NCBI GenBank assembly: GCA_015501055.1
Contig: JADNYV010000140.1
Span: forward strand, 33,488-97,487
Length of the DNA stretch: 64,000 nt
Direction of reading: 5' to 3'
Origin: Mucidula mucida
Taxonomy: Eukaryota; Basidiomycota; Agaricomycetes; Agaricales; Physalacriaceae
Positions 46,511 to 58,855 of this stretch are shown piece by piece. The translations under genes and the position numbers were made by a program. The notes beneath the pieces were generated by a model that saw only the letters and a list, made by a program, of their open reading frames with translations, did no database searches and was not told where the DNA came from. How positions within the stretch are numbered: position 1 is the first letter of the stretch; each line of letters opens with the position of its first letter.

Positions 46511-47870
46511 CTAGTCTGAAGTCGGACTGGGATTGCTGATCAGCCACTCATTCTCCTGAAGGACCTCGAAACGATGCATAATATTAGGGTTTGATGTACA
46601 GAAACAGGTTGACAAGAAGATGAGTACTCTACATACCCATTGTAGGAGTACACCGGCTATGAAGTGAACGCGCGTAGCGGGACTGAATCGAAGTACTCCA
46701 GCTGCATCATCCACAACGTTCAAGCGTACCCTATTGGAGTACTGATAAGACCTATCCTTTGCGTTGTAGATCGCAAAACGCCAGCGCATGCCATCCGTGA
46801 TTACGCCACGGACATAATCCTTCCTGAAAAGCGTAAGTAGAGAGCGATGACGAGAGCAGGGGTCATACCGATCTGTACGTGCTATCGCACATAGCTCTGC
46901 GATCAGTTGAGGCATGAAGACAGCCGGGTCGTCGGCGATATTCTTAGATTCCACGACATGCACACCTCGAAACTAGTCACCTTGATGTATTCCACAATGA
47001 TTTGTGCCAATGACGATACATCGTTGGCACCTGACAAGCTCTGGATGAGAAGCACGAGAATTATCGCTTATCTCGTGCAGAATAGATTACTAGTCCAATA
47101 CACCGTTCAGAGTCGAAACACGGCGACAAATGCTGAATGACCAACTGTTGTTGCAGAAACGGGGATTTCAAGGTGAAGACTCGTTCGGAGAGACTCCGGG
47201 AGCAACGCAATGACACGTAACATGAAAAGGCCAACGCGAACACGCGCAGCAGTTTCGGTCTGAGATTGGTCAATACATGCTGGTCAATGAGAGGCAAATG
47301 AGAGGGCCTTGTGGCGTCACGCATCAAAAGAGGAGTATAATTCTCGACCATCAGCAAAAGCTCTATAAGCCACGGGCCCGACATAAGGTTACTGACGCCG
47401 TCCTCGCTAAGTGCGACAGCGTGGACTGTCTGGGCGGTAGAATTCCAGACGATGCGAGTCGGGTTCTGCTTGATCTGCAAGTCATCGAGGAGACTCTCAG
47501 TTGCGCGAGGGAAACTTGAAGCCTGGCAAAGCTCAGAGCCTCAATTTGGTTTTTGTCAGGCTGTGATGAGTACCTGTACTGGGCCAAAATCTTTCTGGTG
47601 CATCCAGGCGACTACCTTGTCGATACATTTGGCGTCGTCCATGTCGTCTCCCTCCTCCCCCTCCGTGGCATTGAACTTGACATTGTCACGGAACTTGACT
47701 AACGTAAAGTAGAGTTCCAAAGTTTCCTTGCCCGTAAGCCCAGACAGTTTCCTCCTATTGACTATGATGGCGTTGGTTCGGAGCAAGCGGCAGCTGGTTA
47801 CCTTGGTCCTACTAGCTTCATTTGACAGTGACAATCTGAAATTCGAGCACGTTAGTGGCGACGTTTTCAC
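46511..47870 (-). CDS. Uncharacterised protein gene, partial or degraded model
   Basis: Three coding-looking blocks in minus order: 47870-47560 (RKLSGLTGKETLELYFTLVKFRDNVKF...DKVVAWMHQKDFGPVQ), 47480-47270 (QIKQNPTRIVWNSTAQTVHAVAL...LIELLLMVENYTPLL) and 46963-46511 (VVESKNIADD...VRGVITDGMRWRFAIYNAKD...FIAGVLLQWV). They look like one protein with short introns, but I could not settle the start codon or all splice sites. The block around GMRWRFAIYN resembles a type of uncharacterised protein common in mushroom genomes. No function can be given, and decay is possible. Confidence 0.4.
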
Positions 47871-48567
47871 GACTCGTAAAACGCTGACTGTCTTTCGACC
47901 GGATACATCATTGGCATCTTTCTAGATGCTCCCATGAATATCTGTTCTCCCGACTGCCTTCCGGAATCCGCCATGTCTCTTCCCGCCATCCTATCCGATG
48001 AATCATGAGGTTATAATACATCTACTTACATCGTTGGAGATGCATAGAACGTATGTTTCAATACCTGCGATTGATGGTGGTGGGGCTAGTGTGGTTGCTC
48101 ATTGTTTGAATTTTGAAAGTTCTCCACTCAACGCTCGAGCACTTCTAGTGATGACGTTTCTTGCCCTCTCATCAGAGGTCTTGAAGAATGGTTGGATCGC
48201 GGCTTTCAAGGTCCTAACACCGTTTCATGGATAGCGGAAGGGTGGGCGAATCCAACCGGACGTCGCCCAATCGAAAAAGTGTTCAACGTGGCCGTCTCAT
48301 TTCTCCAAGTCTGTCTGCCGAAGTCGTTTCTTGTTCCGGAACTTAGTACTTCCCAAACGGCATCGCCGAGTGCCCGGCAGCACAAGCTCAATTCAGAGTG
48401 AGTCTTCAACTAGTTCATGTCTAGCGAAGTCTTGACAGCATATACGCATGGTTTGGAGAGTCAACGCGTGTTTAGTCAGCGAATCTTCTGGTCTGCGCCG
48501 GTTTCGTCGCATCCTAATGTACACCGACTCTTATAAGGGCCACATCATGCTACTCCAATTAACCACC
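47871..48567. other. Upstream region of P450-4
   Basis: 47960-48400 matches (inverted) the upstream region of P450-2 at 38300-38600, for example the stretch around TCTCCACTCAA and TTTCTTGCCCTC. It is thus part of the duplicated P450 unit. No gene seen. Confidence 0.5.
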
Positions 48568-50670
48568 ATGTCTCTTCCCGCCATTGCCGTAGCCGCATTT
48601 TCTCCTTTCGTGATTAGGACTCTGTTCTGGTCTTTGTCAAGGCGGACTCGTCCCTTGCCACCTGGGCCTAAAGGACTGCCCCTCGTAGGCAATCTGTTCG
48701 ACTTTCCAGACGTCGATGCATGGATCACGTTCAAAAAGGTCGGGGAGCAGTTCAGTGGGTACTACGTCCACTTGAAATGCGCCGTATACTGATCGCACCC
48801 GTAGAATCTGACATTGGATACTATAACGTTGCTGGTCAAGATGTTATCGTCGTCAATACCATCGACGCGGCCAATGAGCTCTTCGTCAAACGCTCTTCGA
48901 TTTATTCCGACAGGTATTAGTCATCGAACGTCTTGGCCTTGTCACTAGTTGATGGTACCCATACAGGCCGACCTCCTTCATGGTTGTCTCATTGTGCGCG
49001 TTTATGGGTCTCTATGTCACATCATAATCCCAATCTACTCTAGGGTCGGATTCACATGGAACTTTGGGCTCCATAAGTACGGCGAGGAGTGGAAAGGTAT
49101 GGCTTCTATTATGAACTCCTCTCACTAAGTACAACCCAACCGAACAGAGCATCGCAAGATGTTCCACAAGTCGCTAGAAGGCCCCATACTCGCAGCCGCG
49201 CAACACCCACACATCCTGGATTCCGCTAAGTACTTGCTCCGCCGCATCAGAGCCAAGCCGGATCGCTTTTTGGACGATGTGCGATTGTGAGTATTCCAAG
49301 TTCCGAACTTGTGATCCTCACCACGGGAGGGTACAGGTACGCTGGTCAGATCATTCTCCGAATCACATATGGGATCGAAGTCCAGGACAAAACCGATCCC
49401 TTCGTCATTCAAGCTGAAAAGGGTATGCATGCTCTCGCTGTGGCGGGGCGCCCTGGAGCATTCCTGGTTGACACTTGGCCTATCCTCCGATTCGTGCCCT
49501 CCTGGGTACCCGGTGCGGGCTTCAAGACTTGGGCGAAGGAAGCAAAGAAGTCAGTGACTGCGATGCGCGATGCGCCACTCAAGTTTCTGGAAGAGGCTGT
49601 GGTTGGTGCCTTTCTTGACGTCTGAGTCGGCCTCTTACTGACTGGTTCGAAGGCCGACGGAACTGCGAAGCCATCTGTTGGGTCGAAAATCCTCTCCGAG
49701 CTGGAGGAAGCCAATGCTGATACCAAAGAGAATATGCTCGTGCTAGGAAACGTTTTGGCAACGACTTATGCGGGTACGTGCACCGTATTGTCCTCCTGCT
49801 CAAAGTGATCCGTCTTGCCAAACAGCGGGTTCTGATACAGTTAGTGATGCTTCCTCCTTTATTCGTCGGAGGAAGTACTAATAGTGAAATGGGATAGACT
49901 GTTTCGGCTCTTACCACCGCAATCTTAGCCATGATTCAGAACCCGTCCGTCCTGAAGAAGGCGCAGGCCGATATAGATCGCTTTGTCGGGCAGGACCGTC
50001 TTCCCGATTTTGGTGACCGAAAGGCGCTTCCATACCTTGAGGCGATTGTGAAAGAGGTCCTCCGGTGGCGACTCGTGACCCCTCTCGGTAAGTGTGTAAG
50101 CAATCTCTTCCAGGCTTCAAAACCTCATGCATAAGTAGCTGCACCACACAGAGTAACCCAGGACGACGAATATCGTGGTTATCATATTCCCAAAGGAGCC
50201 GTCATCATTGGTAATGCATGGTTAGTAGTCTCATCATCCGCTTCGCCTTCTTATCAACAGCTCACCATAGGGCCATCCTCCATGATAAAGCAGTTTATGG
50301 CAACGACGTTGAAACCTTCAATCCAGGCCGTTTCTTGAATGCTGATGGCATTCTCAATCCCACTATTCCCCACCCCTCAGTTGCTTTTGGGTTCGGTCGT
50401 CGTGTTTGCGTAGGCCAAGACCTTGCGGAAGATAGTATATGGCTAGCCATTGCATCTATGTTCGCAGTATTCAACATAGCCAAGGCTGTTGATGCCCAAG
50501 GCAGAGTAATCAAACCATCCGGCGAGTATACATCGGGACTACTATGGTGAGTGTTTCTGTGTCTTTCTTCGCACAGTAACGCTCATCGGACTATGTGTGC
50601 TAGCCACCCAATCCCGTTCAAGTGCTCGATCGTGCCCAGGTCGTGCGAGGCGGAGGCGTTGATTACCTGA
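48568..50670 (+). CDS. Cytochrome P450 (P450-4), OrdA-like
   Basis: Same exon plan as P450-3. N-terminus [20 protein letters not shown], hinge [15 protein letters not shown]-helix GSDT on a micro-exon near 49826-49840, K-helix [26 protein letters not shown], haem loop [20 protein letters not shown]-terminus EALIT with TGA at 50668-50670. I followed all splice junctions and saw no lesion. The closest relative in the window is P450-2 (inverted), with near-identity extending through introns. ER monooxygenase, substrate unknown. Confidence 0.87.
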
Positions 50671-51494
50671 GTCAGGCGCACGGGCTCGCTCTAGCATATG
50701 TGATGCTTTCGTTCGAATTCAATATTAGATAAGATCTGGTACACTGTTTGAACACGCACCTCTGAGTCTACGAGTATCTGAATAAAAAAAACTGACTGCC
50801 AGCGCCCGCCGAGTCACCACTGCCCACTCCTCACTCCTTTTACCTCGTCTTTTGTCTAGCCATTTGCTGCATGATAATGTACGGGAATGTCACTCCATCA
50901 CGGCCATCGAACTAGGACCCATCATTTGTTTCACTATTGTTCACCGCCAATGGTATTCTTTACTGAGCCACAATTTCAGTCCCTCGCATGTCTTACGACA
51001 CGCTGAGAAAATAATTGCACTTCATCACCAGCGCCCAACCCGTAGACGTCGGATCTCTTTGCCTGTTACCCGCAATGTGTGGCGCATTTTCACTGGAAAT
51101 CCTCAGATCACTTCAGGATTCAAGGCTCAGGTTTCCGCTTCAAATCTAGCAGTTTGTCAATGGTCAGTTGCAGAAGTGGCGGAGAGCTGGATGTGTGACG
51201 CTTTATGGTGCACATTTAGGTACAACATAGGGAATATGTGCTTACGACTACTCTTTCCAGAACAAGTCGAACCTTTGTACTATGCTCCGCCTTGTAGTAC
51301 AACTGGTAACTGGGATCAGTTCCCTTGAACAACAGTGTTGAATTTGCTTGGTTTGTTCCCAACTAGGTGTGCATCCTTATACTTCTAGATGTTTTTCTTG
51401 CCCTTGTTCTATGCTCTTGTTTCTCCTCTTTATAACACAGTAAGAGTGATTGCTTGAGAATATCCGCTCATTTGTACCTCATGACATCCTGGTG
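50671..51494. other. Intergenic region
   Basis: No supported gene. A plus-strand open stretch at 50852-51328 lacks an ATG start and family resemblance. Confidence 0.4.
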
Positions 51495-51866
51495 ATGGCC
51501 AAGAAGAATAAAAAGAGAAAGCAGAGACCTTCGATCTCGGAGGGTGAAGCTCAGGCCTGGATATCCAATATCTCCCGAGAGACGTCTACCCTGACACCCT
51601 CCGACTTCAATGTCCTGGCGCAAGAAAATGGACCGTAGGTGTTTTCCTAATTCTTATGGATGTTCTGTTAAGTACGCCACAGAGCCATGACGAGACAAGC
51701 CATACAGAATTACTACCAAGAGAGGGCCCAACCATCGGACAGCGTGACGAGACCAGCTATACGGAAGTATTTCGACAGAAAGGCTGAAACGTCGGGCAGC
51801 AACGGTGCTCCTCAGCTTTTGAATGGGCAGTCATTCCTCTCCTGGGCGAATAGTCTGAGATCATAA
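51495..51866 (+). CDS. Small basic protein, 107 aa, with internal repeat
   Basis: Two exons (51495-51634 and 51683-51866) join across a GT-AG intron to exactly 108 codons. The start is MAKKNKKRKQRPS, a strongly basic stretch that could be a nuclear or nucleolar signal. The C-terminal half repeats a 20-residue unit: TRQAIQNYYQERAQPSDS and TRPAIRKYFDRKAETSGS. The end is SFLSWANSLRS. No known family. The clean splice, codon sum and ordered repeat support a real gene, but nothing indicates function. Confidence 0.55.
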
Positions 51867-52227
51867 CAGGCGCCGTCTAAATCAACTTCCAGCATCTGGT
51901 CAACTTTCTTGACAGAATACTCGAATTACCTCTCCTTCCCCGACTCCATGCGATGCGATTTATTTATTTTACTTCCCCGACTTGTTGCGATACGATTTAT
52001 TTATTTTACTTCACCAACTTCACGCTATGATACGGCGATCTAATTACTTAGAAATTAACAGGCTGAGGATAACATACTACTTACTATTGTACTCTCTTTT
52101 GTCTTTTGATGTTGTGCTGTCTGACGGATACACAGTGATGACAATTAGGTCTCGTACTCGACGTTCCAGCCTCCATTTTTTTTGTTAGCCCGGAGTGAGT
52201 GTGGGTATGGTCGGAATATAAGGGTTG

Positions 52228-55200
52228 ATGGTATCTGTCAAGCGTGCGACATTAACTGCTTCCCTCCTCCGTATGCCTACCCAGCCATCTGCGAATATGC
52301 CACGCGCTACGGCAGAGAATAACTCTGCCTCGCACCACCACCACCCCCACTGTTGCCAATGCTTCTATTCCGATAGCTCAACGATCAACGAAACCGCGTC
52401 TGACTCGGAAGACCCGCCGGTGCTCGTATACCATGGTACTCGACACTCTCATGCGAAGCTGTTCAGAGAGAGACACTCCCAGAAACGCCCAGCGCTCAAT
52501 GGTAACGGCTTTCTTGGTCAGTATGCCGGCAGCGACTAATCTCTGTGTTTAAGATCCTTTTGATTATGAACTGAAATACCCAGTGGACGAGAAGCACAAG
52601 GAGATGTCTGCAACAGGCAGAGTCTGGAAAACGTACATGGACGAGTCTACCAAGTTTGATGTCGACATGGTCGAGAACTGGAGAGATGGCCTGGACATGC
52701 TCCTCGTCTTCGTAAGTCTTCGACATCGTTTATAGAGTCGTGTCGAGTTGATACAGCTGTTCAGGCGGCATTGTTCTCAGGTGTTGTCACGACATTCGTG
52801 GTACAGACTTACCAGAGTCTCAGCGTGGATTACGCGCAAGTCACGGCCTCGTTGATGCTTCGGCTAATCGACATTCAGGTGTCCATTTCCCAGGGGCATT
52901 CTGTAAAGGCTGGCCAGAATCCTGATCCCTCTTCTGCGTTCAAGGCTAAATCATCTGATCTTTGGGTCAATGGACTTTGGTTTACTAGTCTGGTTTTAAG
53001 CCTCACGACGACATTGATTGCGGTCTTGACGAAGCAATGGATCAACGAGTACATGGTCCTACCGTCCGGAAATCCACGAGACCGAGCTCGTATCCGCCAT
53101 TTCAGATTTATTGGACTGGAGCAGTGGCACGTACCGCTGATTATCGGCCTCCTTCCCATTCTAATGCATATTGCGCTCGGTGTTTTCCTCGCTGGACTCG
53201 TCATCTTCGTTTGCTCGCTGAGCACCGCCATGGCTTCAGCAATAGGGTGCATGACAGCCGCCGGAGCTCTCGCATATCTTGTCAGCAATATTCTTCCGCT
53301 CTTCTATACGAACTGCCCATACAAAACGCCCTTGGCTTCGTATTCTTTCATCATCGTCAGCTGGGTGCGCCGACAAACGCAAGCGGCCATGTCGTCGGCA
53401 GTAGCGCATTCTTTGAGAGAGGTGGAACATACGGCGGTGTCGCACAAGACGGGCGAACTCGATGCACTTGCTGTTTCATGGCTTCACAATACATCCTCCA
53501 ATGCTTCCGTACAGAGCATTGCTGTACAGTCGCTGGGCGGTCTTCCCTTGCAAAGCATCCCAATAATTTCTGGTCCTGACGGTATCAGCGCTCCAGTGTC
53601 GGATCCCGATACATGGCGCTGGATGGACTGTGTAAAGGAGAAGGACGAGGACAGACCCGCGGTGATACGCGCTATACGAGCACATCACCGCATTGATCAG
53701 TCTGCCGACCGTCAGGAACGATTTCAGCGCGCGGCATTACGGTTTGGCAAGTTTACCATGCTTAACCTTGAGGCGAATGATTACGACTATATCTACAACG
53801 ACTCCCCCAAGCGCGCTATCGACATTGTTCGTGACGGCTTTCTTACTACAGCGGATACCGCTCATGATGCTGTGTTTTGGGGCAAAGCATTCGAGGCTGC
53901 ATTACAGTTTGGCCCAGATTTCCTGGGCATAGACTCCATACATGGTGGCGGACCCCTGTCATCCCTATGCACCAAGCTTCTGGAATGTACGGTTCGAGAT
54001 CATGTTTGCTCTTTATCGAACTGCGAAGGCAAAGATCCGACGCTCTTCTCATTTTCACTAGGAGCTGAGAAACGTCCACTGGTCATTGACCGGTACGAAC
54101 TAGAGCAGAACAGAACTTCGACCACGTTGTCGGATGCTTTAATGACGAACATGAGGCCGTCATTCATACGATGGGTCCTAGATGTTTGCTTTCCCCGTGT
54201 TAACAAGTCTCATCACCTCCCCGACGACGTTCTCCTCATGCTCACATTGCTACAGACTCGCTCTGTTCAGCTCACATCTCTTCGTAATGAAAAACCGTTG
54301 ATTCAAAGCTCGACCTCTGCGCTCGAAGATCCATATCTCGACGACGTCCAGTCTTCCATGTCCGAAATCTCATCGACCGGGGATTCGACCGACTTGCTTT
54401 CTATTGCAGAGCAATCCACCTTGTTCGAAGATGTACTAGGGACTGTCAGGTCATACATCATCAACACCGGTGATTGCAGAAAACACAAGAACATCAACCC
54501 TGCCGCAATCTCAGTGTTACAAGTCGTTGTCGCATCTGACGCTTTTGGCACTAGTGTTGTCATGGCGCTCAATTACGAGGCCGCCATCGTGGAGACTCTT
54601 TTCAACGGTCTCAACCGTCGGCTCGAGTTCACTGGGCAGACTGATCGTGATCCTTCTTGGTTGACTCCGTCTCTTTTCCAACGGATTTGGCACGTACTAA
54701 TTGCTTTTATTGAATCCGGGGCAGTACACGAAGGTTGGCGAACTGCAGGCTATGTTCTGAACTACGTCGTGAAGTTTCCGTCCCAACTTCAGGCAGCTGA
54801 AGCCATATTTCGATATCTCGTCGAGCAGGACTGGCTACATGACCTCGGTCTTGCATTTTCCCATCTCCTCACCTCGACCAATCCGGAATCCGACAACCTT
54901 CCTCGTTTCTGGTGTCCCGGGTACATATATGTTGCAGCGGCGTACGTCGATGGCATCTCCATGTACGCTGATACCTCGGAGCTGATTGGAAAGGCCAAGA
55001 CTTACATCGCAGAATCCAAGCCTCGTCTAGCAACCTTGAGCAAGATACTCCTGCTAGCTCATTGCCCAACGCAATACCGGCTATGGAGATTAGGAGAGAT
55101 GTTTAAAGGTGATGGCTGGTCAAGTTGCATGGAAGACTTGAGTGATTTTGTTGCCTGTCCGAGCGCGGCGATCCAGTATGCGCGTGTCCCCCGCTTCATC

Positions 55201-55523
55201 ATGTCAAACGTTGAAGGAGGCAGCCGCGCTCTTTATCGGCCTTTTGAGGACCTGACATCTCTGGTCAAGACGCTTGCGGCGGATGTTGAATGTGGCCATT
55301 TTACGCCACCGATGTACCCAGAATTGAAGGCTCAGCTGGTATGTCCTACTTGCGGGAATAAATGGTTGCAACTGACTCTCATTAAAAGACTACGGCGTAT
55401 GCTGACACGGAGGCGCAGGTTTCCCCAAGGAAACAAGATCTTTCTACTCTATGCAGCAGACTATTCTTTTCTCAGGCGCGACTGTCAGCACCAGAAAGCA
55501 ATGACCGTGTTAAAGGGTCGTAG
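52228..55523 (+). CDS. DUF6535 membrane protein, 1046 aa
   Basis: Four exons (52228-52501, 52554-52711, 52765-55338, 55389-55523) sum to exactly 1047 codons. The DUF6535 domain (about residues 100-330) has WKTYMDESTKFDVDMVENWRDGLDMLLVF, AALFSGVVTTFVVQTYQSL, SDLWVNGLWFTSLVLSL, TKQWINEYM and RIRHFRFIGLEQW. It includes four or five predicted membrane helices, with CPYKTPL after the last. The rest is a long soluble region, probably helical. DUF6535 proteins are expanded in mushroom genomes and have no known role. The last exon reads TTAYADTEAQVSPRKQDLS...; an unspliced reading to 55830 would instead lie antisense to P450-5. The upstream N-terminus is His- and Ser-rich; the start could also be the ATG at 52273. 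Confidence 0.85.
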
Positions 55524-55671
55524 TGTTGCGTTCTCGAGTTTGTATTGGATATGTGCACGAGTCGGATTTCGTCAAATACTTATGGAGCATGTAAGGTCCC
55601 TAAAGACTAGGTTGGGTAAGAGATATCGAAGAATGTTCAGCATCTCTCTGTCCTCGACTCCTATCGCATAT

Positions 55672-57952
55672 TCAAGCCTCCTCGTGGCGCGCCATCCTAA
55701 CTCTGACGGGAAGCTGAGAACCTTTGGCTCTGTCAGATTCCATCGTCGGAGTCATGAGGTTGCATGCTTCGCGACGAAAGGCACTGGCACCACCGTCTTC
55801 GGTGAACTCGAATTCGAACTTGCCGACTAGCTCGATCAAGAAGGCATGTAACTCAAGGACGCTAAAGCACAGACATTAAGCCTGCAAGTACCCGAAGCAA
55901 ACAGTAAAATACGAACGCAAAGCGCCAGCCGATGCAGGAACGGGAACCTCCGACAAAGGTGAATCTGTCGAGGAGTCAGACACGCAACAGGACAGTGACA
56001 AATCGCTCTGACAAGCTTCCGTAGACACCCAAGGAGACAAGGCCCTTCGGAGGATTTTTCCTCAACCAACGATCGGGATTGAAGACGTGGGCATCATCGC
56101 CAAAGATGAGTTTATTCCTGTAGACGCATTTTGGGACATTCGGAGGAGACAAGAGAGAGCGACGAACCTGTTGTAAGCAGCGATGGACGTGATGATCTTT
56201 GTGCCCTTCGGAATGGGTAGCTCGTTCAACACTTCGCCAGTTTCAGTCGTGATGGGGTCGAGTAGCGGAAGAACGTCATTTTCGAGAGCGACTCTGAATG
56301 TGTTGTAAACAATTGGGTGGAAACGAAGAGTCTCCTGCAGAACAAGGTCATTAGTTAATGGTCCATGTAGCTCCGAGTGGCAGCTAACCTTGATGAAAGC
56401 CGTGAGATAAGGCATGTTGTCGAAGTCAGAGGAAGTGTAATCAGAGCCAGTCTTTCCCATGGAGCGTATCTCGGCTCGAAGTCGAGTTTGAATATCCTGA
56501 TGTTTGCATAGCTCAAAGAAAGCGAAGGAAAGCGTGTTTGCCGTCGTTTCGTGGCCTGCCAAGATTATCGTACTGAAAAAAACAAGCTGAGTCGACAAGG
56601 CGAATCGAGAAATGAAGCATACTTCATCTGGCCGAGTAGTTCCTTCTCCGTTAGCCTGGCCTTCGGATTCTCCGAGTGGTTGGCTTTCACTGTAACGCGC
56701 CAGATGAGACCCCCGTCATGTAAACAATCCGATACGAACCTAACAAAGACATGACGTCCCGCCGACCTTTGTCTGCTAAAAGTGCGGCCGTTTTCTCCTC
56801 AACCAGAGTCCTCGAAATTTCAGTTGACAGTGTGGTAGCCTCGTCCGCACGAGACAGACGTTTAGATCGGAAGTATTTCAGAACGAAGTTCGTCACCGCT
56901 AGTGGGATCTCATCTATCAGACCAATGGAGAGTATGGAACCCGGAGTCGGGATACCAAACATGTTGAAGCTATGAAGGTGTTAAGAATGTCCGTGTAACG
57001 GCAGAGTCTACGCACAACATATTATTGTAGCTCTCGGCCAAGGCATTTCCCGAGTCGTCGACAGCGCCAAACTGATAATCGAATGCGGCTGTGGATAGGA
57101 TGAGTTGCAGTCCAACCTGAATAGGCTGTGGCCGCCACTTGCCTTCGCCAATTGCATCTAAAGTGGCACGCGACACCCACCGCGGGATGGACACAACAGT
57201 CGTCTGTTTCTCATCGGTGGCAATCATGTCCTCCCACTTCTGAGCCACCTGATAACAGAAATGAGAATCATTTCTCAAAGAAAGCCTCCTATCATTACCT
57301 TTCCGACTGAACTAAAGAAGATAGGCAAGTACGCCCGAGATTCAGGGCCACCAAAGCCAGGTAGCATGATCTTGCGTGCACGCCGATGGTCGTCGCCTAA
57401 ATTGGATTCGTCAACGAGAGACGCGTCTCTCCGCCCAACATTACTCACCTTCGACATTCGTTAACCCAGAACCAAAAAGTGATCTGAAGATAGATTGACG
57501 ACCGGCAGGCTTAGTGAACCTATAGCTGGCCGTGTGATAGACATATTGCATGGCCTTGGGATCGCTGATCATGAGGCGGCTTTCCTAAGGAAAAGTATGA
57601 AGAGAAACGTATAGAAAAGTGTCAGGATTTACCCCAAGCGGCGCCGTGACGCGTATGACACCGCCGTATTCCGCTTGCCAGCGGAAATCGGCCTAGACAG
57701 AGTGAGTACAAGAAAAGGAGGAACAGAGCTGATAATACCTCAGCAGCAGGACAGTCCATTAGTTCGAGCCAATTTCCTGTTAGACGTGTCAGTAACTGCA
57801 CGTTATGTATGAGTCCATCTAAACTAACCATACAGCCAAGAGGCTGCGGGAGGACCTCGAACACGCGAAATGGAGATGCGCCGCTGGAACCTCCTGTAAA
57901 TGAGGTAAAGCACAGCAGCCGAAGCAACAGCATAGATAAGCGGATAGAGCAT
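55672..57952 (-). pseudogene. Cytochrome P450 (P450-5), AGHETT type, possible frameshift
   Basis: A P450 of about 530 aa in some 12 exons, of a different family from P450-1 to -4. Anchor MLYPLIYAVASAAVLYLIYRR, RGPPAASWLYG, I-helix ILAGHETTANT, K-helix ETLRFHP, haem loop FVGGSRSCIGW, C-terminus VRVRMARHEEA with its stop codon at 55672-55674. The exons from 57952 to 56740 sum in phase. At 56640-56643 there is one extra T compared with P450-6, which breaks the frame before AGHETT unless the following intron is retained (that reading is open). So it may be a very recent pseudogene, a sequencing error or a variant protein. The intron ending at 57142 uses a GC donor. Convergent with the DUF6535 gene, 148 bp apart. 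Confidence 0.7.
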
Positions 57953-58855
57953 GTCGGAAGTGGCTGAACAACCTGGGGAACGAATTTCCACGTCCAGTTT
58001 TATAACTTTCGCCAGGCCGTTCCATCACGGATGATGTTAGTGCTCGTTAGCACATATGCATCGTCCCCCATAACGGCAGGCGACGGCATGTCCTTGTGAC
58101 GTCCTTGCGAGGACGACGAGACTCATGCGCAGATTGTCATCGACATCATTCGAAGAATATCTCCTTCCCAGGGCTGTCAGCGTGTACGAGAACACGGAGT
58201 TTTATACGAAGAGTCTTACGTTCGAGAGATAGGAGGGTGAAGACGCATTTATTGTCGATATACGTGGCAAATGTAGACAAGTTCCATAACACCTGCTAGA
58301 TAACCTGGAATTCTTGACTATTACGGACGCGTTTCTGGATGTCCGCAAGGTGTAGGACCGGACTTGAGTATGACCCGCTCTTCCATTCGCTCCTTCGATG
58401 GTTTCGGACTTCGTAAATAGGGAGTAATAAGGGGTACGCGACTCGTCGCGTAACTAGGAGCGTTAAACGTGACAGTAAGAAGTCAAGCAATAATTGCCTT
58501 TTATGTCAGAGTCAAGATCGGATAATCAAATCAAGTTTAAATCAAGCTCAACGAAACAGAGCGTGAGCGGGACGACGGCTATGCCTCTAGTACGAGACAA
58601 GGAAGACTCATATCATAGAGGTGAGCAGAGTTGCATAGTAGGCAGGGAACGAAATTTCGCACGATCCCGGCCGGGCTCGGACAGGGCTGCTGCAAGTTAT
58701 TCCGCACCGAAGGATGAGTAGAACAAGCTTGTTCAGAAAGACGTAAGTCCATTCAGCAGATAAGTAGTACAAGTAAAAAGTGGCCAACGAGTCTCTAAAC
58801 TAATCGTGCATCAATTACCGGTTCCAAGCCTTTGCGCACACTAATACTTCAATAT
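57953..58855. other. Intergenic region between the tandem P450 genes
   Basis: Promoter side of P450-5 and 3' side of P450-6. No supported gene. Confidence 0.5.

Noticed and set aside
50852..51328. 158-codon open stretch downstream of P450-4
   Set aside because: It has no ATG at the start, no family resemblance and unremarkable composition.
55339..55830. DUF6535 protein extended to 55830
   Set aside because: The extension is antisense to P450-5 coding sequence, and a good intron with an in-phase last exon ends the gene at 55523.
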